58,181 nt of DNA from Halalkalirubrum salinum. GTDB lineage: Archaea > Halobacteriota > Halobacteria > Halobacteriales > Haloferacaceae. Both the position numbers and the translations under genes were made by a program. Location of the stretch: positions 14,754 to 72,934 of the forward strand of contig NZ_SRSG01000037.1 of assembly GCF_005543295.1 (NCBI RefSeq), read 5' to 3'. The notes beneath the pieces are model-generated. The model ran no database searches, was not told the origin of the DNA, and worked only from the letters and a program-made list of their open reading frames with translations. Shown here in pieces: positions 25,667 to 34,115 of the stretch (within the stretch, counting starts at the first letter, position 1; every line of letters starts with the position of its first letter).

Positions 25667-26062
25667 ATGACACGATTTGACGCGTCAACACCCGGCGATC
25701 GCCGATCGCTCTTTGCTGATGCGATCCTCGCACACAGACAACGGAACAGCGAGTTTCTGACAGTCGAACCGGATGCAGCCCCACCAACGGCCGAGGACGA
25801 ACTCCTGCCGTGGATCCAGTTCACCGAACGGACGTTCGCAATGGACTGTACGGACGCCGAACTCGATCGGCTCAAATCCCTCGTCTCGGAGTTCCCGGAG
25901 TTTCGGATTGAATCACTCGACAGTCCCGAAGAGGCCGAAGGAACTCACGCGAAGATCTCGGCACGATCGGACGCGAATCGACTCGCGTCGTTTATTGATG
26001 GCGCGTTTCAGCGGGTGTACGGCTACGATGAAGAATATACGGCGTGGGTCGTTGCGATCTGA
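25667..26062 (+). CDS. Conserved haloarchaeal protein, unknown function
   Basis: A 131-residue soluble acidic protein, MTRFDASTPGDRRSLFADAI at the start, with a Trp-containing core (LLPWIQFTERTFAMDCTDAE) and an aromatic end (GAFQRVYGYDEEYTAWVVAI). The amino-acid bias and clean start argue for a real gene. No motif or family can be assigned. Confidence 0.7.
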   Translation: MTRFDASTPGDRRSLFADAILAHRQRNSEFLTVEPDAAPPTAEDELLPWIQFTERTFAMDCTDAELDRLKSLVSEFPEFRIESLDSPEEAEGTHAKISARSDANRLASFIDGAFQRVYGYDEEYTAWVVAI

Positions 26063-26085
26063 AGCGCGGTGCAGTCAACGATCGC

Positions 26086-26139
26086 CAAACCGGTTCGTCA
26101 GCCGGTGAGTGGTTGTCAAACCGGTTCGTCAGCCGGTGA
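26086..26139 (+). repeat. 31-bp-period tandem duplication at the end of a membrane gene
   Basis: A 23-bp segment (CAAACCGGTTCGTCAGCCGG plus TGA) occurs at 26086-26108 and again, identical, at 26117-26139. The second copy contains the stop codon and last codons of the minus-strand gene at 26129-26371; the first copy lies beyond its end. Confidence 0.85.
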
Positions 26140-26371
26140 TCGATCCCTCGTGTTTTCGTCTGAGATACAGATACAACAGGTGCGACACCGCTGGCACGAG
26201 CAGCCCGAACACCCCCCAGCCGATCGCGATCGCGATCGACTGTCCCCGTCGATAGGCGTCTCGAGCGATCCAGATCGAGGCGACGATCGTGATACCATAG
26301 ATTGCAAGAAAGTATGCGCCGGTTCGGAGTGTATCGATCGCGAGTAAGGCGAACGGCGCCGTGGTGCTCAT
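26129..26371 (-). CDS. Small membrane protein
   Basis: An 80-residue protein with two to three hydrophobic segments (APFALLAIDTLRTGAYFLAI, ITIVASIWIARDAYRRGQSI, GWGVFGLLVPAVSHLLYLYL) and a basic C-terminus (RRKHEGS). The arrangement resembles phospholipase-D N-terminal-type or CcmD-like small membrane proteins, but no family can be claimed. The gene's 3' end lies in a short tandem duplication. Confidence 0.65.
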   Translation of the reverse strand: MSTTAPFALLAIDTLRTGAYFLAIYGITIVASIWIARDAYRRGQSIAIAIGWGVFGLLVPAVSHLLYLYLRRKHEGSITG

Positions 26372-26442
26372 CGTTCATTCATTCGGACGGGTAGAAAAGA
26401 GAATAGCGGTTCACACTGCAGGCAATCAGCGATCGGCTCCAA

Positions 26443-27438
26443 TTACACGTCGAAGCTGCTGATGAGAGTCTCCGTGTTGAAGACGCTCTTCAGAAACGTC
26501 AGTTGGTGGCCAAAAGAAGTCTCGAAGTCCTCACCGAGGGGACTCGAATGTGTGGCCGGGAACCGGACGAGCGAGGAATCGTCGATCGCGTCGGCCGCAG
26601 TCTCGATCTCGTCGGCTGGAATCACCTCGTCGTCAGTGCCGGCGAGCAAGAGTGTCGGTGTGGTGATTTCCTCGGCAGTGACGATTGGTCGGTACCGACC
26701 AATCGAGAGGAAAATCCGCGCAGGCGTCTCGTTACTCCACGAGGATTCACGATCGACCAGATCGAGATACTCTCGGCGGATTCTCGGCGAGGTAACGACC
26801 GCGGACGATCCTGGATCACCGACGATCGGCACATGATAGTGGACCCCAACGATTGAACCGATCCGGTCACGCAGGCCACGAGCGATCGAACCGATCGCGC
26901 GCTTCGGTTGCCGGAGCATTCGCTTCAGAGCGTTTCGCCCGTCTGTGAACGGACTCATCGCGATGACAGCGTCAACGTCGAATCGATCCGCCGCAACCGA
27001 AAGGACGTGGCCGCCGGACAGCGAGTAACCCCAAAGCACCAGTTGGGTCCCGTCGACAGCGTCGAGTCGCTTTGCGGTCGCAATCGCCGCCTCGTAATCC
27101 TCAATTTGAGCGTCAATGGCGACGAGCGATCTCGGCTCGCCGTCGCTGTCGTTGTGACACCGGAAGTCAAACAAGAGCGTCGCGTAGCCCGCCTGTGCGA
27201 ACCGCTCGGCGTAGGCAGGGTAGCCGAAGGTTCGCCACGCGCCGAGTCCCGGAGCCATGACGATCACCGGCGGATTTGCAGGCCGATCGGGGAGGTACAG
27301 CGTGGCCGAGAGTCGATCGGCGTCGGCTGGATCTGCATCGATCGGCGTCGTGAACTCGACGCGGCGGGTGGAGTACGCCTCCCGAGCAGGCCGTCGAATT
27401 GACTGTTGGGCGTAGTTCTTCGGGTTTCGACGGGTCAC
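26443..27438 (-). CDS. Alpha/beta hydrolase
   Basis: About 331 residues of the alpha/beta-hydrolase fold. The oxyanion-side segment is VIVMAPGLGAWRTFGYPAYA and the nucleophile elbow is LWGYSLSGGHVL (GxSxG, Ser near 147). The acid follows in LLLAGTDDEVIPADE, and the catalytic His is probably in RFPATHSSPLGEDF near the end. GTG at 27438 overlaps the upstream stop as GTGA, indicating translational coupling. An upstream frame to 27552 is shadow of that neighbour. Substrate unknown; no signal peptide, so cytoplasmic. Confidence 0.85.
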   Translation of the reverse strand: MTRRNPKNYAQQSIRRPAREAYSTRRVEFTTPIDADPADADRLSATLYLPDRPANPPVIVMAPGLGAWRTFGYPAYAERFAQAGYATLLFDFRCHNDSDGEPRSLVAIDAQIEDYEAAIATAKRLDAVDGTQLVLWGYSLSGGHVLSVAADRFDVDAVIAMSPFTDGRNALKRMLRQPKRAIGSIARGLRDRIGSIVGVHYHVPIVGDPGSSAVVTSPRIRREYLDLVDRESSWSNETPARIFLSIGRYRPIVTAEEITTPTLLLAGTDDEVIPADEIETAADAIDDSSLVRFPATHSSPLGEDFETSFGHQLTFLKSVFNTETLISSFDV

Positions 27439-27827
27439 GGCTGGCCCTCCGGTGCGTCGTTCGATTCCTCGGCCGTGTGTGTAATCGTGCTCAATACCCG
27501 CGTCGAGAACGTCTCCTCGGAGATTTTGTACTCGGCCAGGTCCCGGAACCACTCGGGTTTGGCATGCCAGACTCCCATCGGATCGTCAGGAGATCGCACA
27601 ACAGTCGCCTCAAGCCGGCAGGGCTCAAGACGATCATCCTCACAGAGGTCGATCACTGTATTCAGCGCGCGGCCCATCTCCGGGTGGTTAATCTGAAACC
27701 CCGGATACGCAGTCATGTACGTGAGTTCGATGCGATCGGGATCCGCCGATGGGACCGCGGCTACGTCAACCACGTCGATACCGTGGTTTCGGAAGGCTTC
27801 TTCCAGCTCGGCGATCGGTTCGGTCAT
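27435..27827 (-). CDS. Conserved haloarchaeal protein, unknown function
   Basis: A 130-residue acidic protein: MTEPIAELEEAFRNHGIDVV, then VPSADPDRIELTYMTAYPGF, INHPEMGRALNTVIDLCEDD and GVWHAKPEWFRDLAEYKISE. No membrane segment. ATG at 27827 gives a normal start; the frame extends upstream to 27944 without coding character. It overlaps the alpha/beta hydrolase by four bases, so the two are expected to be made together. Family not recognised with confidence. Confidence 0.7.
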   Translation of the reverse strand: MTEPIAELEEAFRNHGIDVVDVAAVPSADPDRIELTYMTAYPGFQINHPEMGRALNTVIDLCEDDRLEPCRLEATVVRSPDDPMGVWHAKPEWFRDLAEYKISEETFSTRVLSTITHTAEESNDAPEGQP

Positions 27828-27904
27828 GATTTGGAATTCACTCCCCGGGGGTAAAACCTTGTTCGCAGAGCTGGACAGTTCGACGACGGCCCGCAGACAG
27901 GAAA

Positions 27905-29944
27905 TCAGTACCTGACATCGAGAAACCTGAAGAGAAAGGTCCACTGTTCAGCCTGCTCAGTGACAATCATCGATCGCGACTTGCCAGTTCCGTGGCCGGT
28001 GTCAGTACGGACCCGAAGGGCGATCGCATCTTCGCCGGTCGTTTCTGCCTGGAGCCGCGCGGTCATCTTCCGCGCATGAGCCGGGTGGACGCGCGTATCT
28101 CCCTCGGCAGTCGCAATGAGCGTCGCTGGATAGTCAGCCGGTTCGACGTTATGGTACGGCGAGTACTCCCGAAGGTATTCGAAGTCCTCGGGATCCTCGG
28201 GATGGCCGTACTCGGTTGTCCAGGAGGCACCCAGCAAGAAGGTGTGGAACCGAAGCATGTCCAAAAGCGGAACCTGACACAGTACGGCGCCGAACAGATC
28301 GGGTCGCTGTGTCATCGCCGCCCCGACCAGCAGGCCGCCGTTTGAGCCACCCGCGATCGCAAGCCGTTTCGGGCGGGTATACTGGCGATCGATCAGTCCC
28401 TCCGCGACCGCGATGAAATCGTCGAAAACGCGCTGTTTGTGCTCGCGGCGGCCAGCCTCGTGCCACGGCTCGCCATACTCGCTGCCGCCTCGAAGCGTCG
28501 CGAGCACGTACACCCCACCTGCTTCGAAGAATGGGAGCGCAAAGCGGTTGAACGATGGCGTGCGGTTGACCCGAAAGCCGCCGTAGCCGGTGAGCAGCGT
28601 CGGATTGTCTCCGTCGAGAACGAGGCCCTCGCGATGGACGACGAACGCGGGAATCTCGGTCCCGTCAGCGGACGTAAACCACTCTTGTCGGACGCGAAGA
28701 TCGACGGCTACGTCGACATCGATCGACGCAATTTCCGTTGGCTCGCCGTCGTTCAGGTCGTGGAGATACACTGTCGAGGGGCGGTTGAACCCCTGAATTG
28801 TGTACGATATCTCCGATCCCTCGTCGTCGCCAAGCACCCCACCAACACTGCGCAGTTCCGGAACCGCGAGATCGCGATCGTGGTCACCCTCAAATCCGAA
28901 GACAGACAGCTTGGAGGCCGCATCGACGTGATAGTGCGCGACGAGTCCCGCGGCGGTTGTCGTGACACCTCGGAGGACGCCCTCTGACTCGGAAATCGTC
29001 TCTGTTACCGTCGCTGGATCGATCGGTCCCGCGAGCGCGTCTTCGATCGGAACCGAGAGCAGCCGCGATCGGGGTGCGTCGTGGTCGGTGAGCAAGTAGA
29101 GTCGATCGTTGGCTACGTGTGGCGCAAAGCTGTGTTCAGTGTCGGTGATGACAGGCGAGAGATCAAGCGAGTCGGTCGCGGGATCGGACGCCGAAAGAGC
29201 GTACACCTCCGATCGATCCCATCCCTCAGAGAGAGTCACAATGAGCACGTCGTCGTCTGTCGTGACGCCCGGCCAAGTTGTCTCACCGACGTCCTCGAGA
29301 ACGACGCGATCGGTTGCCTGCTCGGTCCCCAGGTGGTGGTACAGGACGGACTTTTCGAGTTGACCGCCTTCGTCCGCGTCGGCGGTGCCGGTTGCGACGT
29401 AGTAGAATCCGTTGTCGGTCCACGCGAGGCTGTGCGTACGGCCGGTTTCTTCGAGGTTATCGATCTCGTCGCCGGTGTCGACGTCGATCACGTACACGTC
29501 GTAGTTCTCCGTGCCGCCGGGGCTGACCCCGTAGGCGAGCCGATCGCCCGTCTCATCTGGAGCGTACCAATCAACCGAATCTGTCGCCTCTTCGCCCCAC
29601 GTGTTGGGATCGACGAGCACGCGTGGATCGGCTTCTGGCGCGTCACGGACGGCGACGACCGACTGTTCCATCTCGGCACGGCGATATCGCTGGAAGTACC
29701 GGTCTCCCACGGGATTCAACGGCCCGAATTCGTCGATCGAGGCCAGCGTTTCAAAACGCCGTTCGAGCCGATCGCGAACGGGATGGTCAAGCACCCAATC
29801 GGTGTACTCGTTCTGTGCGTCAGTCCACGTAGCAACAGCGTCGTCCTCATCAGGATCGGCTTCGAGCCAGCGATACGGATCGGTGATCTCGACGCCGTGG
29901 TGCGTTTCGGTGACTGGGCGGCGAGCGGTATCCGGCGGATTCAT
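27905..29944 (-). CDS. Prolyl oligopeptidase (S9A)
   Basis: About 679 residues. A seven-bladed propeller region (about 60-400) is flanked by the N-terminal segment TETHHGVEITDPYRWLEADP, typical of S9A enzymes, and the C-terminal hydrolase domain. The active-site Ser is in LAIAGGSNGGLLVGAAMTQR, the acid in IATAEGDTRVHPAHARKM and the catalytic His in VRTDTGHGTGKSR. Cleaves short peptides after proline; no signal peptide, so cytoplasmic. Start is uncertain between 29944 and 29974. Confidence 0.93.
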   Translation of the reverse strand: MNPPDTARRPVTETHHGVEITDPYRWLEADPDEDDAVATWTDAQNEYTDWVLDHPVRDRLERRFETLASIDEFGPLNPVGDRYFQRYRRAEMEQSVVAVRDAPEADPRVLVDPNTWGEEATDSVDWYAPDETGDRLAYGVSPGGTENYDVYVIDVDTGDEIDNLEETGRTHSLAWTDNGFYYVATGTADADEGGQLEKSVLYHHLGTEQATDRVVLEDVGETTWPGVTTDDDVLIVTLSEGWDRSEVYALSASDPATDSLDLSPVITDTEHSFAPHVANDRLYLLTDHDAPRSRLLSVPIEDALAGPIDPATVTETISESEGVLRGVTTTAAGLVAHYHVDAASKLSVFGFEGDHDRDLAVPELRSVGGVLGDDEGSEISYTIQGFNRPSTVYLHDLNDGEPTEIASIDVDVAVDLRVRQEWFTSADGTEIPAFVVHREGLVLDGDNPTLLTGYGGFRVNRTPSFNRFALPFFEAGGVYVLATLRGGSEYGEPWHEAGRREHKQRVFDDFIAVAEGLIDRQYTRPKRLAIAGGSNGGLLVGAAMTQRPDLFGAVLCQVPLLDMLRFHTFLLGASWTTEYGHPEDPEDFEYLREYSPYHNVEPADYPATLIATAEGDTRVHPAHARKMTARLQAETTGEDAIALRVRTDTGHGTGKSRSMIVTEQAEQWTFLFRFLDVRY

Positions 29945-30102
29945 TACGGACAGGTCATCCGGACGATACATCAACGTCAGGGTCTCGGAAGCTCACGAAC
30001 GCACAGCCAGACAGCCAACTGCGACTCGTCACGCTATCGCGTGCCAACCAGGCAGATAGTCAACACTTCTTTCATGAATGCTCGAATAGTGTTACCTAAC
30101 TA

Positions 30103-31392
30103 ATGAGCGTCGTCGGCCGTGTTGCCGAGCGATCGGGCTTCGTGCTCGCCAGTCTCCTCGTGTTAGCGTTCGGATTCGTCTCTGGCGTCCGGTACGAGGA
30201 ACTCACGCTCGACCTATTATTGATTACAGTCCGTGTTGCGATGCTCGACGCCGCGTCTGCGGCGATCGTATTCTCGGGGTTCGTCGTCTTGAGCGGCGGG
30301 CTGTTGTTCCGTGAGATCCGGCGCGATCGGGCCGCGGATCCGATCCGTGAGGATGGTCCACCGATTACCGCAATCGTCCCGGTGTACAAAGACGGCGACG
30401 TGCTCTCTCGAAGTGTTGAGAGTCTCATCGACTCGACATACCGGAACCTGTCGATCGTCGTTGTCGGCGAACCGGATGACGACGAGACGATGGCGGTCGC
30501 CGAGGAGTATGCCAATCGCTACGACGACGTCATCGCGTGCACGAACCGCTACCCTGGCTCAAAAGCCGGGGCGATCCAGACAGCCGTCGAGCGATCGGAA
30601 GCCGCCGCGTTCGCTATCTTCGACGCTGATGAGGTCGTCGATCCGTCGTTCATCGCTGCGGGCGCGTATGCGGTGTTCGATGACGGGTACGGCGTGTTTC
30701 AGGGGCGGCGAATCCCTGAGCCGACAGGACTCGTTGAGACGCTTGCGTACTGTGAGCGGGCGGCGTTCCACGCGAGCTACAAGCTCATCGAGCCAACCGG
30801 ATTCTACAACTGCCGGAGCTCCTCCACGATCGTCTCCCGAGACGCCTACGAGACGGTCGACGGCTACGACGACCTGCTCACCGAGGATCTCGCGTTCGCG
30901 CACAAGTGTTTCCGCCACGGAATCGAGGTGAACCAATCGCGGAACCACACGAACCTGATGGAAGCCCCGCACTCGCTATCGGACTTCTGGGGACAACGAA
31001 AGCGATGGCGGACTGGGCAGGTCGAGGTGCTTCACGAAACAATCCGCGGGACGCTCACCGGCGGCACCTGCAGGCGACGGCTGCTCTCGTTCGGCCGGCT
31101 GGCGTCGAGCCTCGTTGGTAGCCTGTTCACGCTCGTAATCGCCTCGAAGCTGCTCGTGTTGATCCTCGCCGGCGCGGAGATCTTCTTTTTGTTGCCGGCA
31201 GCCGCGATTGTACTCACGATGGCCGCGATCGCACTCGTCGACTATCGGGCGGGCCAGATACAATACCCGCCGGGTGTCGTTCTCTCGCCACTCGTGTACC
31301 CGGTGTTCGGGCTGTTGACCGTCAAATCTGCGCTTGTATATGCGCTGAGCTGGGACGGCTCGTGGTACCGCGTCGAAAAGAAGGGGGCGTAG
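30103..31392 (+). CDS. Family-2 glycosyltransferase, membrane-bound
   Basis: A 429-residue GT2-like protein. An N-terminal pair of hydrophobic segments precedes the catalytic domain: PPITAIVPVYKDGDVL, NRYPGSKAGAIQTAVERS, the metal-binding FAIFDADEVVDP, the acceptor-side LTEDLAFAHKC and the QRKRWRTG (QxxRW) motif. Two or three C-terminal membrane segments follow. The arrangement resembles processive beta-glycosyltransferases such as cellulose/hyaluronan synthases or polyisoprenol-linked sugar transferases. Sugar and acceptor are unknown. Confidence 0.92.
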   Translation: MSVVGRVAERSGFVLASLLVLAFGFVSGVRYEELTLDLLLITVRVAMLDAASAAIVFSGFVVLSGGLLFREIRRDRAADPIREDGPPITAIVPVYKDGDVLSRSVESLIDSTYRNLSIVVVGEPDDDETMAVAEEYANRYDDVIACTNRYPGSKAGAIQTAVERSEAAAFAIFDADEVVDPSFIAAGAYAVFDDGYGVFQGRRIPEPTGLVETLAYCERAAFHASYKLIEPTGFYNCRSSSTIVSRDAYETVDGYDDLLTEDLAFAHKCFRHGIEVNQSRNHTNLMEAPHSLSDFWGQRKRWRTGQVEVLHETIRGTLTGGTCRRRLLSFGRLASSLVGSLFTLVIASKLLVLILAGAEIFFLLPAAAIVLTMAAIALVDYRAGQIQYPPGVVLSPLVYPVFGLLTVKSALVYALSWDGSWYRVEKKGA

Positions 31393-31461
31393 TGATCGTT
31401 CGGAGCACCGTATGCGTACTTCGATCGCCACCGCTTTGATCGCCCACGCGGACCCTCACGT

Positions 31462-32187
31462 ATGGCTCATGCACGTACCGACGAGGACGGTCCCGATCGG
31501 GCGCCGCTGCCGCGGTGGCTCGCTCCAGTGCCGCGGGCGATTGAAGACCTCGGATTGCGGCTCGTCTGGCTCGTCGTCGCGATCAACCTCGCGGGCACGG
31601 CGTTCGGCTTTTGGTACTATCGGTTACAGTTTACTGACACGCCGGCGAGTATGTGGATTTTCGTGCCCGACAGCCCGATGGCGACGCTCTTGGCGGCGAT
31701 CGCATTCGGGCTGTGGGCGATCGGCCGGCAAAACGACTACGTGTCGGCACTCGCGTTTTTCGGCAACATCAAGCTTGGATTGTGGACACCGTGGGTGCTC
31801 GCAGCCTTCTTTGACGCCTTCTATGGGATAAACGGCCCGGCGATGTACGCGTTCTTGTTTGTGAGCCACCTCGGAATGGTTGTCCAGGCGTTTGTCCTCC
31901 ATCGGATCACCGACTTTCCAGTGAAAGCCGTCGCCGTCGCGCTGGCGTGGTACACGATCGATCTCACCGTCGACTATTTCCTGCCGATCGTCGGCCGAAC
32001 GGATCCGTTCGGATATCTCCCAGTCCTGCCGCACCACACTCGGATTCCGGTGCGATACAGTACGGAGATCGCCGCCGGCGCGAACGCGTTTCAGATCGCG
32101 GCGTGGGGGGCGGTGTTGTTGACGATCGCACCGCTGTTTTTCGCGCTCGCGACGCGCGTGAAGACGATCGCACAACGGTCACCCTGA
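31462..32187 (+). CDS. DUF1405 membrane protein (copy 2)
   Basis: A 241-residue relative of the gene at 6528-7253, with WIFVPDSPMATLLAAIAFGL, a NIKLGLWTPWVLAAFF segment and HLGMVVQAFVLHRITD corresponding to WPLYGDSP, FKYGIW and HLLFVVQAFLIVHYG in copy 1. Six hydrophobic segments are evident. Function of the family is unknown. It follows the glycosyltransferase by 69 bp on the same strand. Confidence 0.85.
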   Translation: MAHARTDEDGPDRAPLPRWLAPVPRAIEDLGLRLVWLVVAINLAGTAFGFWYYRLQFTDTPASMWIFVPDSPMATLLAAIAFGLWAIGRQNDYVSALAFFGNIKLGLWTPWVLAAFFDAFYGINGPAMYAFLFVSHLGMVVQAFVLHRITDFPVKAVAVALAWYTIDLTVDYFLPIVGRTDPFGYLPVLPHHTRIPVRYSTEIAAGANAFQIAAWGAVLLTIAPLFFALATRVKTIAQRSP

Positions 32188-32386
32188 AACCATTCGTTCG
32201 AGTCAGAACGCATACACTCAACGCGATGTCTGGAAGTATTTAGTCCATATTACAGCAAACCTACGAGTAGTATAATGACGAGTGTTTCTAAAATTTCAAT
32301 AAAATATTTGATACAACATAATATAAGATTTTATACATGAATATACAACAAATTCTGCGCTAGAAATACAAATTATCAAATAAATA
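32188..32386. other. AT-rich spacer before an IS
   Basis: About 200 bp, strongly AT-rich from about 32265 on, quite unlike the GC-rich flanks. No coding frame. Such stretches are typical insertion targets and possible relics of acquired DNA; the IS at 32387 is inserted at its end. Confidence 0.55.
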
Positions 32387-33677
32387 CTCGGCTCTGCACG
32401 TTTATATACAACCCTCAGAGCCCTCTGAATGGAGGAAGAGATGGTCGATTTCTTCCATCAACCCATCGAGATCCCGCTCTGGCTGCTCGCGCACCCACGA
32501 AAACATGTTGTAGATCGCCTCTTTGAGACCGTGTTCAAGCTGGGCTCGGAGCGACGAGGCTTTCGAGACGAGTCGCTCCGAGACGCTCGACGGAGAACCA
32601 AGCCGAAGCAGACTGTAGGTGAGCATCTGAAGGTGCCAGTGACGACTGGCACCATCAGAATCACGCACCTCGCAGCCTCCAAGGCCAAGATCCCCCTTCG
32701 AGTCCTCGAAGAATGTCTCAATTCGCCACCTCTTGGAGTAGCTTCGAATGATATGAGCTGACGGAGCGTCAATCTTGTTTGTCGCCAAGTACTTGACTGG
32801 ATTCTCTTCGTCCTCGTCAACTTCTTTCTCGGTGATTACTAGCCGTACCTCTCCCAATTTTGATACAGGCAGCGTTTTCGTCCAGATGTTGTAGACCTCA
32901 TCGTCAATCTCCCGTTCTTCAGTGTCGATGCTCTCTGCGAGCGCATCGACCCGCTTCTGTTCGCCATCGTATGTGACCTGTCGATTGCTCCTGAGAGGTC
33001 CAATCCAGTCCTTTCGGTGGGATTCGACATGCTTGATCAGCTCAGAACCGTGAGCGAACCACGAATCGAAGAGATAGGTGGCCGCAGGCACACCTATCTC
33101 GTCTTCGAGTTCTGTGATTATCTCCTGTGCAAGCTCGTACTTCGTCGCTTCTACGTCCTCCTCGTCGTCATCAGCTTTCTCGTACTGGCGAAATGCTAGT
33201 GGATAGGACGTTTTGTGGTCAGTATAGAACGCATAGACGAGATTTTGTCCCCAGACAGGCTTGCCTTCGCTGTGATCATAGAACGATCCAGCACCGGGAA
33301 GTTCCTTCCCGGTTCGCTGGAGCACTGAATCGTCGATGACAATGTAGCCGTCCTTCGACCACCGCGTCTCACCGTGATTTTGCAGTTCCTCTAACCGTTC
33401 GTGATTAAGTTTGTCTTCGTCCCAGTTGTACTCGGTGATGAACTTGTTGAGTGCCCGATCGCTTCCGGCCGGAAGGACTTCTCGTGCAATCCCGGTGACG
33501 GTCTTGCTGCTGGCCGCAGCAAGACCTGTCACGTACGTTTTGGCATGCTGAGTCTGATGATACGATAGTGAGTCGAACTCATCCAACGGGTCAGTACACG
33601 AGAGGAAGTCTGTGATCGGCAGCATTAGCTGTCAACGCCATCTATATCGCGGCCTTACTTAAACGTGCAGAGCCGAG
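32387..33677 (-). mobile_element. Intact insertion sequence, DDE transposase (ISH8-like)
   Basis: Perfect 18-bp terminal inverted repeats: CTCGGCTCTGCACGTTTA at 32387-32404 and its complement at 33660-33677. TAAATA flanks both ends (32381-32386 and 33678-33683), consistent with a 6-bp target duplication, though the repeat also extends the inverted-repeat match by two bases. It carries one full-length transposase gene. Both ends and the gene appear intact, so it is probably still mobile. Confidence 0.9.
32402..33625 (-). CDS. DDE transposase of IS4/IS701 superfamily (ISH8-like)
   Basis: A 407-residue protein starting MLPITDFLSCTDPLDEFDSL, with YIVIDDSVLQRTGK (first catalytic Asp), FDSWFAHGSELIKHVESH (second), GPLRSNRQVTYDGE and RWRIETFFEDSKGDLGLGGC (Glu of the Y(2)R(3)E(6)K-like signature). 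The ORF ends inside the left inverted repeat region, as often in this family. Length matches the group. I assign ISH8-like from recall of the family sequence; family naming should be checked. Confidence 0.87.
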   Translation of the reverse strand: MLPITDFLSCTDPLDEFDSLSYHQTQHAKTYVTGLAAASSKTVTGIAREVLPAGSDRALNKFITEYNWDEDKLNHERLEELQNHGETRWSKDGYIVIDDSVLQRTGKELPGAGSFYDHSEGKPVWGQNLVYAFYTDHKTSYPLAFRQYEKADDDEEDVEATKYELAQEIITELEDEIGVPAATYLFDSWFAHGSELIKHVESHRKDWIGPLRSNRQVTYDGEQKRVDALAESIDTEEREIDDEVYNIWTKTLPVSKLGEVRLVITEKEVDEDEENPVKYLATNKIDAPSAHIIRSYSKRWRIETFFEDSKGDLGLGGCEVRDSDGASRHWHLQMLTYSLLRLGSPSSVSERLVSKASSLRAQLEHGLKEAIYNMFSWVREQPERDLDGLMEEIDHLFLHSEGSEGCI

Positions 33678-33715
33678 TAAATATCTATTTGTAGGTGAAT
33701 GATTAATTGTGAAGT

Positions 33716-34111
33716 ATGGAGGGGCCAAAGAACGGCCCAAATCAGATGGGTCAATCATCAGTGGAAGATCGTCCACCAGTGTTAACTGAAGATCAATTCT
33801 ACCGAGCCCTCGCCTCAAAATATCGCCGGCGTGTTCTTTATTGTTTATTTGATATGAAAAGTACCACGGTTGAGGAACTCGCGACCATCCTCTGTGGTTG
33901 GGAAGCGACGACCACAGGGACAATGCAACTTCCAGCAGATCGAAACAAGATCCACATCGCATTGATGCACAGCCACTTGGCCCAACTCGCGAATGCAGGA
34001 CTAATCGAATACGATTTCCAATCCGATTCTGTCCGGCTAAAGCCGCTGCACCCGAAGGTCAAAGACGTCATTCGTCAAAGTGTGAAAACTGGTCAACAGG
34101 ACGAGTCGTAA
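33716..34111 (+). CDS. DUF7344-type winged-helix protein
   Basis: A 131-residue protein: LTEDQFYRALASKYRRRVLY (helix with the conserved Arg-rich segment), then a winged helix with HIALMHSHLAQLANAGLIEY and RLKPLHPKVKDVI. This is the haloarchaeal DUF7344 pattern, a predicted DNA-binding module. It starts 38 bp from the IS end and is followed, four bases after its stop, by the DICT gene, so the pair forms an operon. Confidence 0.85.
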   Translation: MEGPKNGPNQMGQSSVEDRPPVLTEDQFYRALASKYRRRVLYCLFDMKSTTVEELATILCGWEATTTGTMQLPADRNKIHIALMHSHLAQLANAGLIEYDFQSDSVRLKPLHPKVKDVIRQSVKTGQQDES

Positions 34112-34115
34112 CGAT

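Noticed and set aside
24591-25787. Minus-strand frame of 398 residues
   Set aside because: Antisense to the YeiH-type gene; Ser/Thr/Pro low complexity with no start context.
29081-30103. Plus-strand frame of 340 residues
   Set aside because: Antisense to prolyl oligopeptidase; no family features.
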